Assembly (NCBI RefSeq): GCF_014859555.1
Contig: NZ_JACUTY010000013.1
Span: 1-43,902 of the forward strand
Reading direction: 5' to 3'
DNA length: 43,902 bases
Source of the DNA: Thiomicrospira sp.
GTDB taxonomy: Bacteria; Pseudomonadota; Gammaproteobacteria; Thiomicrospirales; Thiomicrospiraceae
Below are positions 26,531 through 35,342 of the stretch, one piece after another. The translations under genes and the position numbers were made by a program. The notes beneath the pieces are model-generated. The model made no database searches. It was not told where the DNA came from and saw only the letters and a program-made list of their open reading frames with translations. Within the stretch, counting starts at the first letter, position 1. Each line of letters starts with the position of its first letter.

Positions 26531-27163
26531 TTATTCGTCTGGACTTTCTGATAGGGTTGGATAGTCAAACCATTCATCCAATTTCGACCAGGCCTGGTGC
26601 AAGCCGTCTCTATTTAAAGATGAAAAAAGCTGGGCACTGGCATGGGGATATTCGTCATTTAAGACTTTTTTAACACCCAATAACGCACTGTTGGCGGGGC
26701 CTCGCTTAAATTTATCCGACTTGGTTAATAAGATATGAACCGGCAACGCCAGTTGTTTTGTCCAGCCCAGCATCATTAAGTCTAGCGGCTGTAAAGGATG
26801 ACGCACATCCATCATCAACATCAGCCCTTTTAAGGCTTTGCGTTTTTCAACATACTCCGCTAAACCAGCTTCCCACAATTTTTTCACATTTATATTAACC
26901 TTCGCAAAACCATAACCGGGTAAATCTACCAAGTAGCGTGTTTCATCTAAGGTAAAAAAGTTAATCATTTGGGTTCGGCCCGGCGTTTTACTGGTTCGCG
27001 CTAAGCTCTTCTGGGACGTTATAACATTGAGGGCGCTAGACTTTCCAGCGTTTGACCGACCCGCAAATGCGACTTCGTAGCCTTCATCTTCGGGGCAGTG
27101 TGACAAGTTGGGCGCACTTTTTAAATAGGTGGCCTTTTGGTACAGAGGGTGTTGAGTAATCAC
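26531..27163 (-). CDS. engB: Ribosome biogenesis GTPase EngB (YihA/YsxC)
   Basis: This GTPase of about 210 residues is needed for 50S ribosomal subunit assembly and cell division. G1 is [13 protein letters not shown]2/G3 [12 protein letters not shown] and VDLPGYGFA, and G4 LLTKSDK. The open frame extends to a TTG at 27214, but the GTG at 27163 with AAAGG about ten bases upstream, giving (M)[13 protein letters not shown], matches usual family starts better. A palindrome copy near the C-terminus encodes HQAWS. Divergent from resB. Confidence 0.94.
   Translation of the reverse strand: MITQHPLYQKATYLKSAPNLSHCPEDEGYEVAFAGRSNAGKSSALNVITSQKSLARTSKTPGRTQMINFFTLDETRYLVDLPGYGFAKVNINVKKLWEAGLAEYVEKRKALKGLMLMMDVRHPLQPLDLMMLGWTKQLALPVHILLTKSDKFKRGPANSALLGVKKVLNDEYPHASAQLFSSLNRDGLHQAWSKLDEWFDYPTLSESPDE
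26587..26598. repeat. Palindrome ACCAGGCCTGGT, copy 10
   Basis: Within engB, read as LHQAWSK on the minus strand. Confidence 0.95.
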
Positions 27164-27252
27164 GGGTTTTTTACCTTTAACATTAACAGTGAGAAGTATA
27201 TACTCATACGCCAATCGATTTTTTTAAATCCGCAAAATTGAAGAAAACACTT

Positions 27253-29253
27253 ATGTCTGAAAATAAAAACATGTCCAAGCCTACTCATCGCAAAACACCT
27301 ACTATCTGGTTAGAGTTTTTAGGTTCAATGAATTTAGCCATTACTTTATTAGTAATGCTCTCCATTGCCTCTGTGATCGGCACGGTTTTACAGCAAAACC
27401 AAGTTATACAAGATTATATTATTAAATTTGGGCCTTTTTGGCATGAAGTATACAGTGGTCTAAATCTGTATGACGTTTATGGAGCGGCTTGGTTTATGCT
27501 GGTTTTGCTGTTTTTATTAGTTACCACCGGCGTCTGCGTAACTCGTAATACCCCTGTATTTATTAAAGACATGAAACAATTTAGCGAAAAACTCTCACTG
27601 AATGCGCTTAAACACCAGCCAAATCACAGCAGTTTTACACTCGACAATTCAATCGACAACGTCAAACAACACGCCATTGAGTCACTCAAACAAGATAGTT
27701 TTCGTCACCGTGTTCATCAAAAAGAGGATGGCAGCGTTACCGTAGCGGGTTTAAAAGGTCACTGGAATCGATTGGGTTATTTCTTCAGCCATGTGTCCAT
27801 CATCATAATTTGTATCGGTGCACTGATGGACAGTAACCTTTATCTCAAATATCACGAATGGACAGGTAGCCTAGTACCCGAAACACGTAATGTAACGTTA
27901 AATGATGTTGATCCGAAAGCTTGGTTATCGGCCGACAACTATTCTTACCGTGGTAATGTCAATATTACCGAAGGAAACAGTGCTGACGTATTGTTTCTAC
28001 CTTATGGGGATGGTTATTTGGTGCAACAGCTGCCGTTTAGAATTGAGGTGACTGACTTCCGTCTGGATTACTATGACAACGGCATGCCCAAGTCTTATGA
28101 AAGTGACATTTTGCTTTACGCAGACGACCTAGATGAACCCCTGGTTAAAACCATTGAGGTTAACCACCCACTTTATTATAAAAATTATGCGATTTATCAA
28201 TCGTCTTATGCTGATGGCGGTTCGAAGATAAACTTTAATGTGCATGCCTTAGCTTCGCCTCACATTAGCAGTTCTGTGGTTGAATCAGCCGTTAACAAAA
28301 ATGAATCTTTAACCACGCCGGTGGGTCAGTTCCGCATCGAATTTACCGACTTCAAACTCTACAATATTGTGCCTAGAGATGAAGAAGAAGCCGAACTTAC
28401 CGGGCGTAAAATGCAAAATAACGGGCCAAGTGTCCTGTTTAAAGTGCGTAATGAACAAGGCACGGCTTGGGAATATGAAAACTTCATGATCCCAACCAAA
28501 CAGGAAGACCGTTGGTTTTATATGAGTGGCGTGCGTACCTCAGTAGCCGATCCTTTCCGTTACTTATTTATTCCAGCCGATACAAACCGTAGCCGAGATC
28601 GGTTCTTTAGGTTTTTAGCTTTAGTAAATAATCCACAAGAGCTTGAAACCATATTAGCTAATATGGCGCCAAAGCCAGAAGATATGACTGAGTCGACTTA
28701 TCAAACTCAATTACGTTTGTTTAGTCAGTTGATTACACTTTATCGTCAAACCGGATTTGATGGTATTGCACGTTTTGTTGAAACGAATGTACCGCAAGAT
28801 CAACAAGAGCAAGTACTGGGCTTTTATTACGATCAATTAGCCAGCGCATTGCAAATGCTTTATCTGCATATTTTGGATGAAGAAGGAGTGATCAAGGATG
28901 ATGCGGGCAATATTACCGAAGCCCATCAAATTTGGTTTGAAGATGCGCTTACCTCTATTGCCAGCTTGCATCGATACGGTCCGCCTTTGTATTTTGAATT
29001 AACCAATTTTGAACAAATACAGTCAACCGGCCTTCAAATTACAAAATCTCCTGGTAAAGATGTGGTTTATTTTGGTAGCGCGTTGCTTATAATAGGGGTC
29101 TTCTTTATGTTTTATGTACGTCAACGCCGTGTTTGGATACACCTCAAAGCAGTCGGCGACAAAACAGAAGTGACAATTGCGGCTAAAGACAATAAGAAGC
29201 TGCCGGAAACGGAAGATGAGTTTGAAAAATTCGTGACACAATTTAAAGCATAG
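27253..29253 (+). CDS. resB: Cytochrome c biogenesis protein ResB (Ccs1)
   Basis: This 666-residue membrane protein of system II cytochrome c maturation, with ResC/CcsA, moves heme outward and attaches it to apocytochromes. The first membrane segments contain FLGSMNLAITLLVMLSIASVIGTVLQQNQ, split across the typical ResB start, then a second pair and a third near residues 175-195 (GYFFSHVSIIIICIGALMD), a large periplasmic domain and a final membrane segment near residue 605. An in-frame TTG lies at 27238, but the ATG at 27253 is preferred. The gene runs directly into resC after 11 bases. Confidence 0.94.
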   Translation: MSENKNMSKPTHRKTPTIWLEFLGSMNLAITLLVMLSIASVIGTVLQQNQVIQDYIIKFGPFWHEVYSGLNLYDVYGAAWFMLVLLFLLVTTGVCVTRNTPVFIKDMKQFSEKLSLNALKHQPNHSSFTLDNSIDNVKQHAIESLKQDSFRHRVHQKEDGSVTVAGLKGHWNRLGYFFSHVSIIIICIGALMDSNLYLKYHEWTGSLVPETRNVTLNDVDPKAWLSADNYSYRGNVNITEGNSADVLFLPYGDGYLVQQLPFRIEVTDFRLDYYDNGMPKSYESDILLYADDLDEPLVKTIEVNHPLYYKNYAIYQSSYADGGSKINFNVHALASPHISSSVVESAVNKNESLTTPVGQFRIEFTDFKLYNIVPRDEEEAELTGRKMQNNGPSVLFKVRNEQGTAWEYENFMIPTKQEDRWFYMSGVRTSVADPFRYLFIPADTNRSRDRFFRFLALVNNPQELETILANMAPKPEDMTESTYQTQLRLFSQLITLYRQTGFDGIARFVETNVPQDQQEQVLGFYYDQLASALQMLYLHILDEEGVIKDDAGNITEAHQIWFEDALTSIASLHRYGPPLYFELTNFEQIQSTGLQITKSPGKDVVYFGSALLIIGVFFMFYVRQRRVWIHLKAVGDKTEVTIAAKDNKKLPETEDEFEKFVTQFKA

Positions 29254-29264
29254 GTCGGGCTCTC

Positions 29265-30428
29265 ATGGAAAATATAAGTAAAAATTCAAATTGGCAACGC
29301 TTTTCACTTCGTGATTGGCTTTGGACACTCATTGTTATAACTGGAACAGTGGTGGCATGGCTAATCTACAAAGATAATATGGATATCTATGAGGAAGTCA
29401 TATTGTTCAGTATCGCTTTACCAACGATATGGCTAGGCTGGTATTGGAAAAGTTTCCAAACCCATGCTTATTCTGTTGCCGTTATCAGTTTATTATCAAT
29501 TTGGTTTTATCAGCTAAACGGTAATATCTATCAAGCCAATGAAGAAGTATTTTTACTTAAATATTTAATTTCAAGCCAAGCAGCCATTATGTGGATGAGC
29601 TTTTTAGTCCTATTAGGCACCGTAACTTACTTCTTTGGCCTATTCAAACAATCGGATTTCGTTTATAAAGTCTCTACTTTTATCACCTGGACGGCCGCCA
29701 CATTAGGTTTTGCCGGGTTAATGGTTCGTTGGTATGAGTCTTATTTAATCAGTTCTGATTATGGTCATATTCCGGTCAGCACCCTGTATGAAGTGTTTAT
29801 CCTATTTATCTTTATGACGATTCTTATGTACCTTTATTATGAGCAAAAATTCAAAACCCGTGCGATGGGTGGATTTGTGATGCTCGTTATGAGTGCTTCT
29901 GTTTTATTTGTACTTTGGTATGTATTTGACCGTCAATCACACGAAATTCAGCCTTTAATTCCAGCCCTACAAAGCTGGTGGATGAAAATTCATGTTCCAG
30001 CTAACTTTGTCGGTTATGGCGGCTTTTCGATTGCCTCCATGGTCGGCGTTGCGATGTTAATTCGTCTGAGCCTAGAAAAACGTCGACCACAAAGTCGTTT
30101 GTTAACCAGTCTGCCAAGTTTACGAATTATGGACGACATCATGTATCGTTCAATCGCCATCGGTTTTGCGTTTTTTACGGTCGCCACGGTTTTGGGCGCG
30201 ATGTGGGCCGCTGAAGCTTGGGGTGGGTACTGGTCTTGGGATCCAAAAGAAACCTGGGCTTTAATTGTTTGGCTTAACTATGCGGCTTGGTTGCATATCC
30301 GTATGACCAAAGGTTGGCACGGTGCGCCTATGGCTTGGTGGGCAGTCGTTGGCTTATTTATTACCACTTTTGCGTTTTTAGGTGTGAATATCTTCTTGTC
30401 CGGTCTTCATTCTTACGGTGAGTTATAA
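29265..30428 (+). CDS. resC: Cytochrome c biogenesis protein ResC (CcsA/CcsB type)
   Basis: This 387-residue multi-pass protein is the heme-handling partner of ResB in system II. The tryptophan-rich heme motif is WAAEAWGGYWSWDPKETWAL, and conserved His residues flank it (KIHVPANFVGY before, WLHIRMTKGWHG after). The WWD-type motif, about eight to ten membrane segments and close linkage to resB make the assignment secure. The dsbA-like gene follows after 14 bases, so the three likely form one transcript. Confidence 0.95.
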   Translation: MENISKNSNWQRFSLRDWLWTLIVITGTVVAWLIYKDNMDIYEEVILFSIALPTIWLGWYWKSFQTHAYSVAVISLLSIWFYQLNGNIYQANEEVFLLKYLISSQAAIMWMSFLVLLGTVTYFFGLFKQSDFVYKVSTFITWTAATLGFAGLMVRWYESYLISSDYGHIPVSTLYEVFILFIFMTILMYLYYEQKFKTRAMGGFVMLVMSASVLFVLWYVFDRQSHEIQPLIPALQSWWMKIHVPANFVGYGGFSIASMVGVAMLIRLSLEKRRPQSRLLTSLPSLRIMDDIMYRSIAIGFAFFTVATVLGAMWAAEAWGGYWSWDPKETWALIVWLNYAAWLHIRMTKGWHGAPMAWWAVVGLFITTFAFLGVNIFLSGLHSYGEL

Positions 30429-30442
30429 ATAAGGAACCAGAT

Positions 30443-31063
30443 ATGTTAAGACGCCGATTATTACAACTTGCGGGCTTGGGTTTATTAACAAGCCTGAGTT
30501 CACTGAGCTTAGCCAACACTTTAAGTTTAGGTAAAGACTATAAAAAAGTGCCTAATCCACAGTCGATTGAACCGCACAAAAAACAAGTGGTTGAGGTTTT
30601 TTATTATGGCTGTTCACACTGCTATAACTTAGAACCGAGTTTGCATGAATGGTTAACAACCAAACCACGTGATGTGCATTTTGAGCGGGTACCGGCGGTC
30701 TTAAATAACCCAAACTGGATATTTATGGCCAAGGTGTTTTTAACCGCACAAGAACTGGGGATTATCGAACAATCGCATTTGCCCTTTTTCCATGCATTAC
30801 ACCGTGATAAATTACCCTTGTTTAATTTAGAAGACATTGCCCAATTTCACAGTCAATTTGGCACCACTAAACAAGCCTTTATCGACATGTTTGAATCCTT
30901 TAAAGTTGATCAAGCCATGCGTCGAGCGCAGCGTTTAACCCAATCTTATGGGATTGAAGGCGTACCCAGCATGATTGTCAATGGTCAATATCTAACGGAT
31001 TTAACCATGACAGGTGGCCACGAACCTCTATGGTTAACCGTTAACCAACTTTTAAAACAATAA
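30443..31063 (+). CDS. dsbA: Periplasmic thiol:disulfide oxidoreductase, DsbA-like
   Basis: This 206-residue exported thioredoxin-fold protein has the active site Cys57-Ser-His-Cys60 (FYYGCSHCYNLEP) and the cis-proline loop GVPSM. DsbA proteins introduce disulfides into exported proteins. The CSHC dipeptide differs from the usual CPHC of E. coli and occurs in several gammaproteobacterial DsbAs. A signal peptide covers about residues 1-24. Co-transcription with resB-resC suggests a role in cytochrome c maturation or in general folding of exported proteins. A strong terminator follows. Confidence 0.92.
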   Translation: MLRRRLLQLAGLGLLTSLSSLSLANTLSLGKDYKKVPNPQSIEPHKKQVVEVFYYGCSHCYNLEPSLHEWLTTKPRDVHFERVPAVLNNPNWIFMAKVFLTAQELGIIEQSHLPFFHALHRDKLPLFNLEDIAQFHSQFGTTKQAFIDMFESFKVDQAMRRAQRLTQSYGIEGVPSMIVNGQYLTDLTMTGGHEPLWLTVNQLLKQ

Positions 31064-31089
31064 ATTATTGTTTTAATTGCTCACCATGT

Positions 31090-31113
31090 AACCACCAGGC
31101 CTGGTGGTTTTTT
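31090..31113 (+). terminator. Terminator after dsbA built on the palindrome
   Basis: A 20-bp dyad, AACCACCAGGCCTGGTGGTT, is followed by a T6 run (31108-31113). Its core is the iterated 12-mer (31094-31105). It ends the resB-resC-dsbA transcript. Confidence 0.8.
31094..31105. repeat. Palindrome ACCAGGCCTGGT, copy 11
   Basis: Core of the terminator after dsbA. Confidence 0.95.
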
Positions 31114-31130
31114 ACATTGGAAGAATTTAT

Positions 31131-32774
31131 ATGCAAGCGGCTAAATTATTTGTTGAGTGTTTAGAAAACGAAGGTGTGGAATACATTTTTGGTATTCCAG
31201 GCGAAGAAAACCTCGATATGATGGATGCCTTGCTGGATTCAAAAATCCAATTTATTACTACCCGCCACGAACAAGGTGCCGCTTTTATGGCGGATGTTTA
31301 TGGTCGTTTAACCGGTAAAGCTGGCGTATGTGTCTCAACCTTAGGGCCAGGCGCAACTAATCTGGTGACCGGTGTAGCGGATGCCAATATGGATAATGCG
31401 CCACTGGTTGCGATTGCTGGCCAAGCCGCCACCACTCGTATGCACAAAGAATCACATCAAGTCGTCGATTTGGTGAGTATGTTTAAACCCATCACCAAAT
31501 ACGCCACCCAAATTTTGGAACCTGGCACCATTCCCGAAGTGGTTCGCAAAGCGTTTAAATTAGCGCAAAGCGAAAAACCGGGTGCATGCTTTATCGATTT
31601 TCCTGAAAATATCGCCGAAATGCACACTAATGAACGTCCGTTAAGGGTATTTCAAAACCATTTAACCAGCGCTTCTGAAAACTTAATCAAACAAGCCGCC
31701 TTAGCGATTCAACAAGCCAAAAATCCACTTATATTAGTGGGTAACGGTGCGGTTCGTGCCAAAGCCGGTGGAGAGGTTTACGCCTTTAGTAAGCAACTTA
31801 ATATTGCGGTCGTCAATACATTTATGGCAAAAGGCATTGTGCCTTTTTTCAAAAATACGATAGCCATGGGCACCGCCGGATTACAAAAAGGCGATTATGA
31901 GAATGGTGGTTTTTCTAAAGCCGATCTTGTGATTTGTATTGGTTTTGATATGGTTGAATACCATCCCCATTTATGGAATCCGAATCGTAATCACAAAATT
32001 ATTCATATTGACACCTTAGCGGCTGAAGTTGATTCTAGTTATATGCCTGAAATTGAGTTAGTAGGCGACATTGCCCATAATCTACAAGCTCTACGCAGTC
32101 TAATTAATTTAGTCAAACCTCAACCGATAGACCATCCGTTACGTGATGCCACCATGCAAGAAATGAATCGCTGTGCAGATAGTCAGGATTGGCCGTTATT
32201 GCCACAAAAAATTATTTGGGATCTCAGAACCGCCATGAAATCGACTGATATAGCGATTTGTGATGTGGGCGCACATAAAATGTGGATGGCACGCATGTTT
32301 CGTGCTGAAAAACCCAACACTTGCATTATTTCAAACGGCTTTGCCGGTATGGGCATCGCTGTACCAGGTGCAATTGCCGCAAAACTCGCCTTTCCTAACC
32401 AGGCTGTGGTCGCCGTAACAGGTGACGCGGGGTTTATGATGAACTCACAAGAAATTGAAACCGCGATGCGCTGTAATGCACCGATTGTTATCTTAATTTG
32501 GAACGATAGCCAATACGGCTTAATAGAGTGGAAACAAAAACGCAAATACGGCCGATCTGCCTTTGTAGACTTTAAAAACCCCGACTTTGTTCAGTATGCC
32601 CAATCCTTTGGCGCCAACGCGTATCGTATAGAAAGTGCCGATCAATTATTACCAACCTTAGAACTCGCTTTAAAATCACCAACAGTCACAATTATTGATT
32701 GCCCGGTAAACTATTCAGAAAACGATCGTTTAACCGAATTACTCGGTAATGTCATTTCTGAAATGCAATCTTAA
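31131..32774 (+). CDS. Acetolactate synthase-like ThDP enzyme, large subunit type
   Basis: This 547-residue thiamine-diphosphate enzyme is of the acetolactate synthase family, which condenses two pyruvates to acetolactate. The cofactor-activating Glu lies in RHEQGAAFMADVYGRLTG, STLGPGATNLVTG follows, a middle domain occupies about 190-325, and the metal/ThDP motif GDAGFMMNSQEIETA ends before NDSQYGLIEWKQ. No regulatory small subunit (ilvN) is adjacent, so it may be a catabolic (AlsS-like) or otherwise stand-alone enzyme, and the substrate is not certain. ATG at 31131 follows GGAAG; an upstream in-frame GTG falls in the terminator. Confidence 0.85.
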   Translation: MQAAKLFVECLENEGVEYIFGIPGEENLDMMDALLDSKIQFITTRHEQGAAFMADVYGRLTGKAGVCVSTLGPGATNLVTGVADANMDNAPLVAIAGQAATTRMHKESHQVVDLVSMFKPITKYATQILEPGTIPEVVRKAFKLAQSEKPGACFIDFPENIAEMHTNERPLRVFQNHLTSASENLIKQAALAIQQAKNPLILVGNGAVRAKAGGEVYAFSKQLNIAVVNTFMAKGIVPFFKNTIAMGTAGLQKGDYENGGFSKADLVICIGFDMVEYHPHLWNPNRNHKIIHIDTLAAEVDSSYMPEIELVGDIAHNLQALRSLINLVKPQPIDHPLRDATMQEMNRCADSQDWPLLPQKIIWDLRTAMKSTDIAICDVGAHKMWMARMFRAEKPNTCIISNGFAGMGIAVPGAIAAKLAFPNQAVVAVTGDAGFMMNSQEIETAMRCNAPIVILIWNDSQYGLIEWKQKRKYGRSAFVDFKNPDFVQYAQSFGANAYRIESADQLLPTLELALKSPTVTIIDCPVNYSENDRLTELLGNVISEMQS

Positions 32775-32800
32775 CCAATTGATTTTAGTTTGAAACTTTA

Positions 32801-33364
32801 TTAAGGATAGGATTTTGTTACTTGAGATAAAGGTTGGCGTTGCGACTCTGGAATGCATTGCGGATAGCCAATATACAAAATCCCAACTAACTCAATTTCA
32901 GCTGAATTCAAGCCTAATAACTCATACGTTTCGCAAGCATTAATAACCGGACCAGTACTCCACTGAACACCTAAACCTTGTTCCCAGGCGGCTAATTGAA
33001 AGTTTTGAATGGCACAAGCGCAAGCCGCATAATCTTCCTTTGATTTTACTGAATCTATACTACGAACTTGACCTAACATAATGATTTGAGGGTTAGCCTT
33101 AAATCGATCACAGGCTTTTAAAAATATCGATTTGTGTTCTTCTGTGCCAGGCAAAGCACGTTTATCAGCGCGAAGCTTGGCATAAAGATGCATTAATTTT
33201 TGTTGAGTCTGATGACCTATAATATAAAATCGCCAGGGTTGGGTTAAACCATGGTTAGGCGCCCAAATAGCCGCTTCTAAACACTGATTTAACAACTCAG
33301 AATCGACTTTACGATCAATGAATTGATAAATTGTACGTCTTTGTTGCGCAAGTTCTAAAAACAT
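32801..33364 (-). CDS. Nitroreductase family flavoprotein
   Basis: This 187-residue flavoprotein is of the nitroreductase superfamily, YdjA-like by size. The N-terminal RRTIYQF and AIWAPNHGLTQPWRFYII contact FMN in this family, and GLGVQWSTGP with LVGILYIGYPQ forms the second conserved half. Members reduce nitro compounds, quinones or enones with NAD(P)H; the natural substrate is unknown. Divergent from oxyR across a dyad-rich 317-base region, so peroxide or redox control is possible. Confidence 0.88.
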   Translation of the reverse strand: MFLELAQQRRTIYQFIDRKVDSELLNQCLEAAIWAPNHGLTQPWRFYIIGHQTQQKLMHLYAKLRADKRALPGTEEHKSIFLKACDRFKANPQIIMLGQVRSIDSVKSKEDYAACACAIQNFQLAAWEQGLGVQWSTGPVINACETYELLGLNSAEIELVGILYIGYPQCIPESQRQPLSQVTKSYP

Positions 33365-33681
33365 AAAAGCCTCATAAAAATAAGTTTAAAGATTGGGCAG
33401 CTCGATTGTCTAACAGATAACATTTGAGCGCAAGCCAACAAGTTGGCTAACAAGGTGTGCACAACTGGGGATAAGTTTAAGGTTTCTATAAAACTAAAAT
33501 GTTATCCACAATTGGTGCACACCTCATACAAACGAAGCACCCCCAGTTCTTAGACAGCTTAATAACAGATCAACCTATTGTTTTATAAATAAAAATTCAG
33601 GTTATACGTTTTATTAGCCTACACAATAAAAACAAAGAAAAAGAAAACAAAAAAAACTAAACACTTTATAGGGATAACTTT
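33365..33681. other. Intergenic region with nested inverted repeats and a DnaA box
   Basis: This 317-base gap between the nitroreductase gene and oxyR has no plausible gene. It holds a dyad AGCCAAC-AA-GTTGGCT (33433-33448); a larger inverted repeat whose arms are AGGTGTGCAC (about 33453-33462) and GTGCACACCT (about 33515-33525), continuing inward through near-matching GGGGATAAG and TTATCCACA; and AACTGGGG (33463-33470) matched by CCCCAGTT (33541-33548). The remainder (33560-33680) is A-rich leader. A role as operator for the divergent genes or a DnaA-binding locus is inferred. Confidence 0.5.
33502..33510 (+). promoter_or_regulatory. Perfect DnaA box away from oriC
   Basis: TTATCCACA lies in one arm of the large inverted repeat; the opposite arm has TGGGGATAA (33466-33474), which is one base away from a DnaA box in the other orientation. 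Confidence 0.55.
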
Positions 33682-34602
33682 ATGACGCTTAATGAGCTCA
33701 AATATATCGTCGCACTAGCCAAACAACGCCATTTTCGTAAAGCGTCAGAAGTTTGTTTTGTCAGCCAACCTACTTTAAGTATTGCGATAAAAAAATTCGA
33801 GCAAGAACTAGGTATTACATTATTCGAACGACATAAATCTGAAATTATCATTACACCAGTTGGTGAAGAAATTATCAGACTAGCAGAAGACATTTTGCAA
33901 AAAAGCCAACTCATCAAACAAATAGCGCAAGAAGAACAAGGAGACCATAGTGGTGAACTTAGGGTTGGCGCAATTTATACGATTGCCCCATATTTATTGC
34001 CTAAATTGATACCCGAGTTTCATCAACTAGCTCCTAAAATTCCGTTTATTCTGCAAGAAAATTACACCGTAAATTTAATCGATAAACTTAGAAATGGTGA
34101 ATTAGACGTCGCGATTTTATCGCTGCCTTTTAGTGATCCACATATTGAAACTTTAGAACTCTATGAAGAACCGTTTGTGGTGGCTTTACCAAATGATCAT
34201 CACCTCGCTAACAAATCTAAACTTAGCCTAGTAGATCTTGAACAAGAAACTCTTTTACTGTTAGGTGCCGGACATTGTTTTAGAGATCAGGTAGTCGATG
34301 CGTTTCCAAACTTAAATCACTTAAATTTACAAACCAATCAACTCCAACGAACTTTGGAAGGCAGTTCATTAGAAACCATTCGTTTTATGGTTGGTTCTGG
34401 AGCCGGTATCACCATTCTGCCTTGCAGTTCGCTTAATACACACGACGCCGACTTATTTACCGTTAAAGAAATAGAGTCAACTCTATTATCTCGCACAGTT
34501 GTGTTAGCTTGGCGTAAGAGTTTTCCACGTAAACAAGTTCTAGAAACCTTAAAATTGGCACTTAACAACATTCAAATTGCTTGTACAATAAAGAAACACT
34601 AA
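33682..34602 (+). CDS. oxyR: OxyR-like LysR-family regulator lacking the second redox cysteine
   Basis: This 306-residue LysR-type regulator is closest to OxyR, the peroxide sensor. The N-terminal helix-turn-helix reads HFRKASEVCFVSQPTLSIAI with the conserved Cys25. The sensing loop has Cys199 in GHCFRDQ, at the same numbering as E. coli, and the downstream SLETIRFMVGSGAGITILP block is typical. However, position 208, the partner cysteine, is Phe (TTT, one base from TGT), so the usual 199-208 disulfide cannot form. Other cysteines (in ILPCSS and IACTIK) lie far away in sequence. It may sense peroxide by sulfenic acid or with another partner, or be degenerate. Confidence 0.85.
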   Translation: MTLNELKYIVALAKQRHFRKASEVCFVSQPTLSIAIKKFEQELGITLFERHKSEIIITPVGEEIIRLAEDILQKSQLIKQIAQEEQGDHSGELRVGAIYTIAPYLLPKLIPEFHQLAPKIPFILQENYTVNLIDKLRNGELDVAILSLPFSDPHIETLELYEEPFVVALPNDHHLANKSKLSLVDLEQETLLLLGAGHCFRDQVVDAFPNLNHLNLQTNQLQRTLEGSSLETIRFMVGSGAGITILPCSSLNTHDADLFTVKEIESTLLSRTVVLAWRKSFPRKQVLETLKLALNNIQIACTIKKH

Positions 34603-34616
34603 TTGTACGAATTATT

Positions 34617-35339
34617 ATGAAATACACCAAAACTACCTTATTAGCATGTTTATGCATTTTATTTTCTTCTACTTCATCCGCGCAAATGAATACCGAGGAT
34701 CCTTATGAATCCTTTAATCGTTCAATGTTTGAATTTAACCTAGCATTTCATGATTTAGTAGGGGAACCAGTCGGTAAATCTTATAAAAAATATGTACCTC
34801 GACCAGCAAGAACAGGTATTCATAATTTTTTTATAAATTTAAGAATGCCATTAAACATGACAAATAATTTGCTACAAGGCAAAGTTGAACGCGGTTTAGC
34901 TGACTTTATGCGGTTTACGATTAACACCGTATTTGGTTTCGGTGGCTTGTTAGATATTGCAACACCGGCTGGTTTACCTTATGAAAAAGAAGATTTTGGC
35001 CAAACACTTTATAAATGGGGTTTATGGAAAGAATCCTCTTTTGTTGTGCTTCCAGTTGTGGGTGGTTTCACATTTCGTGAATTAGCTGGAGCAGGCATTG
35101 ATGCCAGTTACAATCCAACCTATAGCCATATAATCCAAACCGATTTGGAAGGCCGCACTAAAATTTTGGTCGTTGATCAATTTGATAACTATATCCAATT
35201 TATGGATTTGATCGATACCGTCAGGGATTCTTATGATCCGTATATTTTTTATCGTGAAAGTTATTTACAATACCGAAATAACTTAATTTATGATGGCAAA
35301 CCACCTCAACCTGATCTTGATGATTTTGATTTCAATTAA
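34617..35339 (+). CDS. mlaA: MlaA (VacJ) phospholipid-asymmetry protein
   Basis: This 240-residue outer-membrane protein is of the MlaA/VacJ family, which removes misplaced phospholipids from the outer leaflet and passes them to MlaC. The motif DPYESFNRSMFEFN follows the signal peptide, with NNLLQGKVERGLADFMRFTINTVFGFGGLLDIA-type core and DFGQTLYKWGL. Most MlaA proteins are lipoproteins. Here Cys residues sit in the hydrophobic core (LLACLC) and SSA-Q looks like an ordinary cleavage site, so lipidation is uncertain. An in-frame codon at 34581 lies inside oxyR and is rejected. mnmE follows after three bases. Confidence 0.92.
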   Translation: MKYTKTTLLACLCILFSSTSSAQMNTEDPYESFNRSMFEFNLAFHDLVGEPVGKSYKKYVPRPARTGIHNFFINLRMPLNMTNNLLQGKVERGLADFMRFTINTVFGFGGLLDIATPAGLPYEKEDFGQTLYKWGLWKESSFVVLPVVGGFTFRELAGAGIDASYNPTYSHIIQTDLEGRTKILVVDQFDNYIQFMDLIDTVRDSYDPYIFYRESYLQYRNNLIYDGKPPQPDLDDFDFN

Positions 35340-35342
35340 TCT

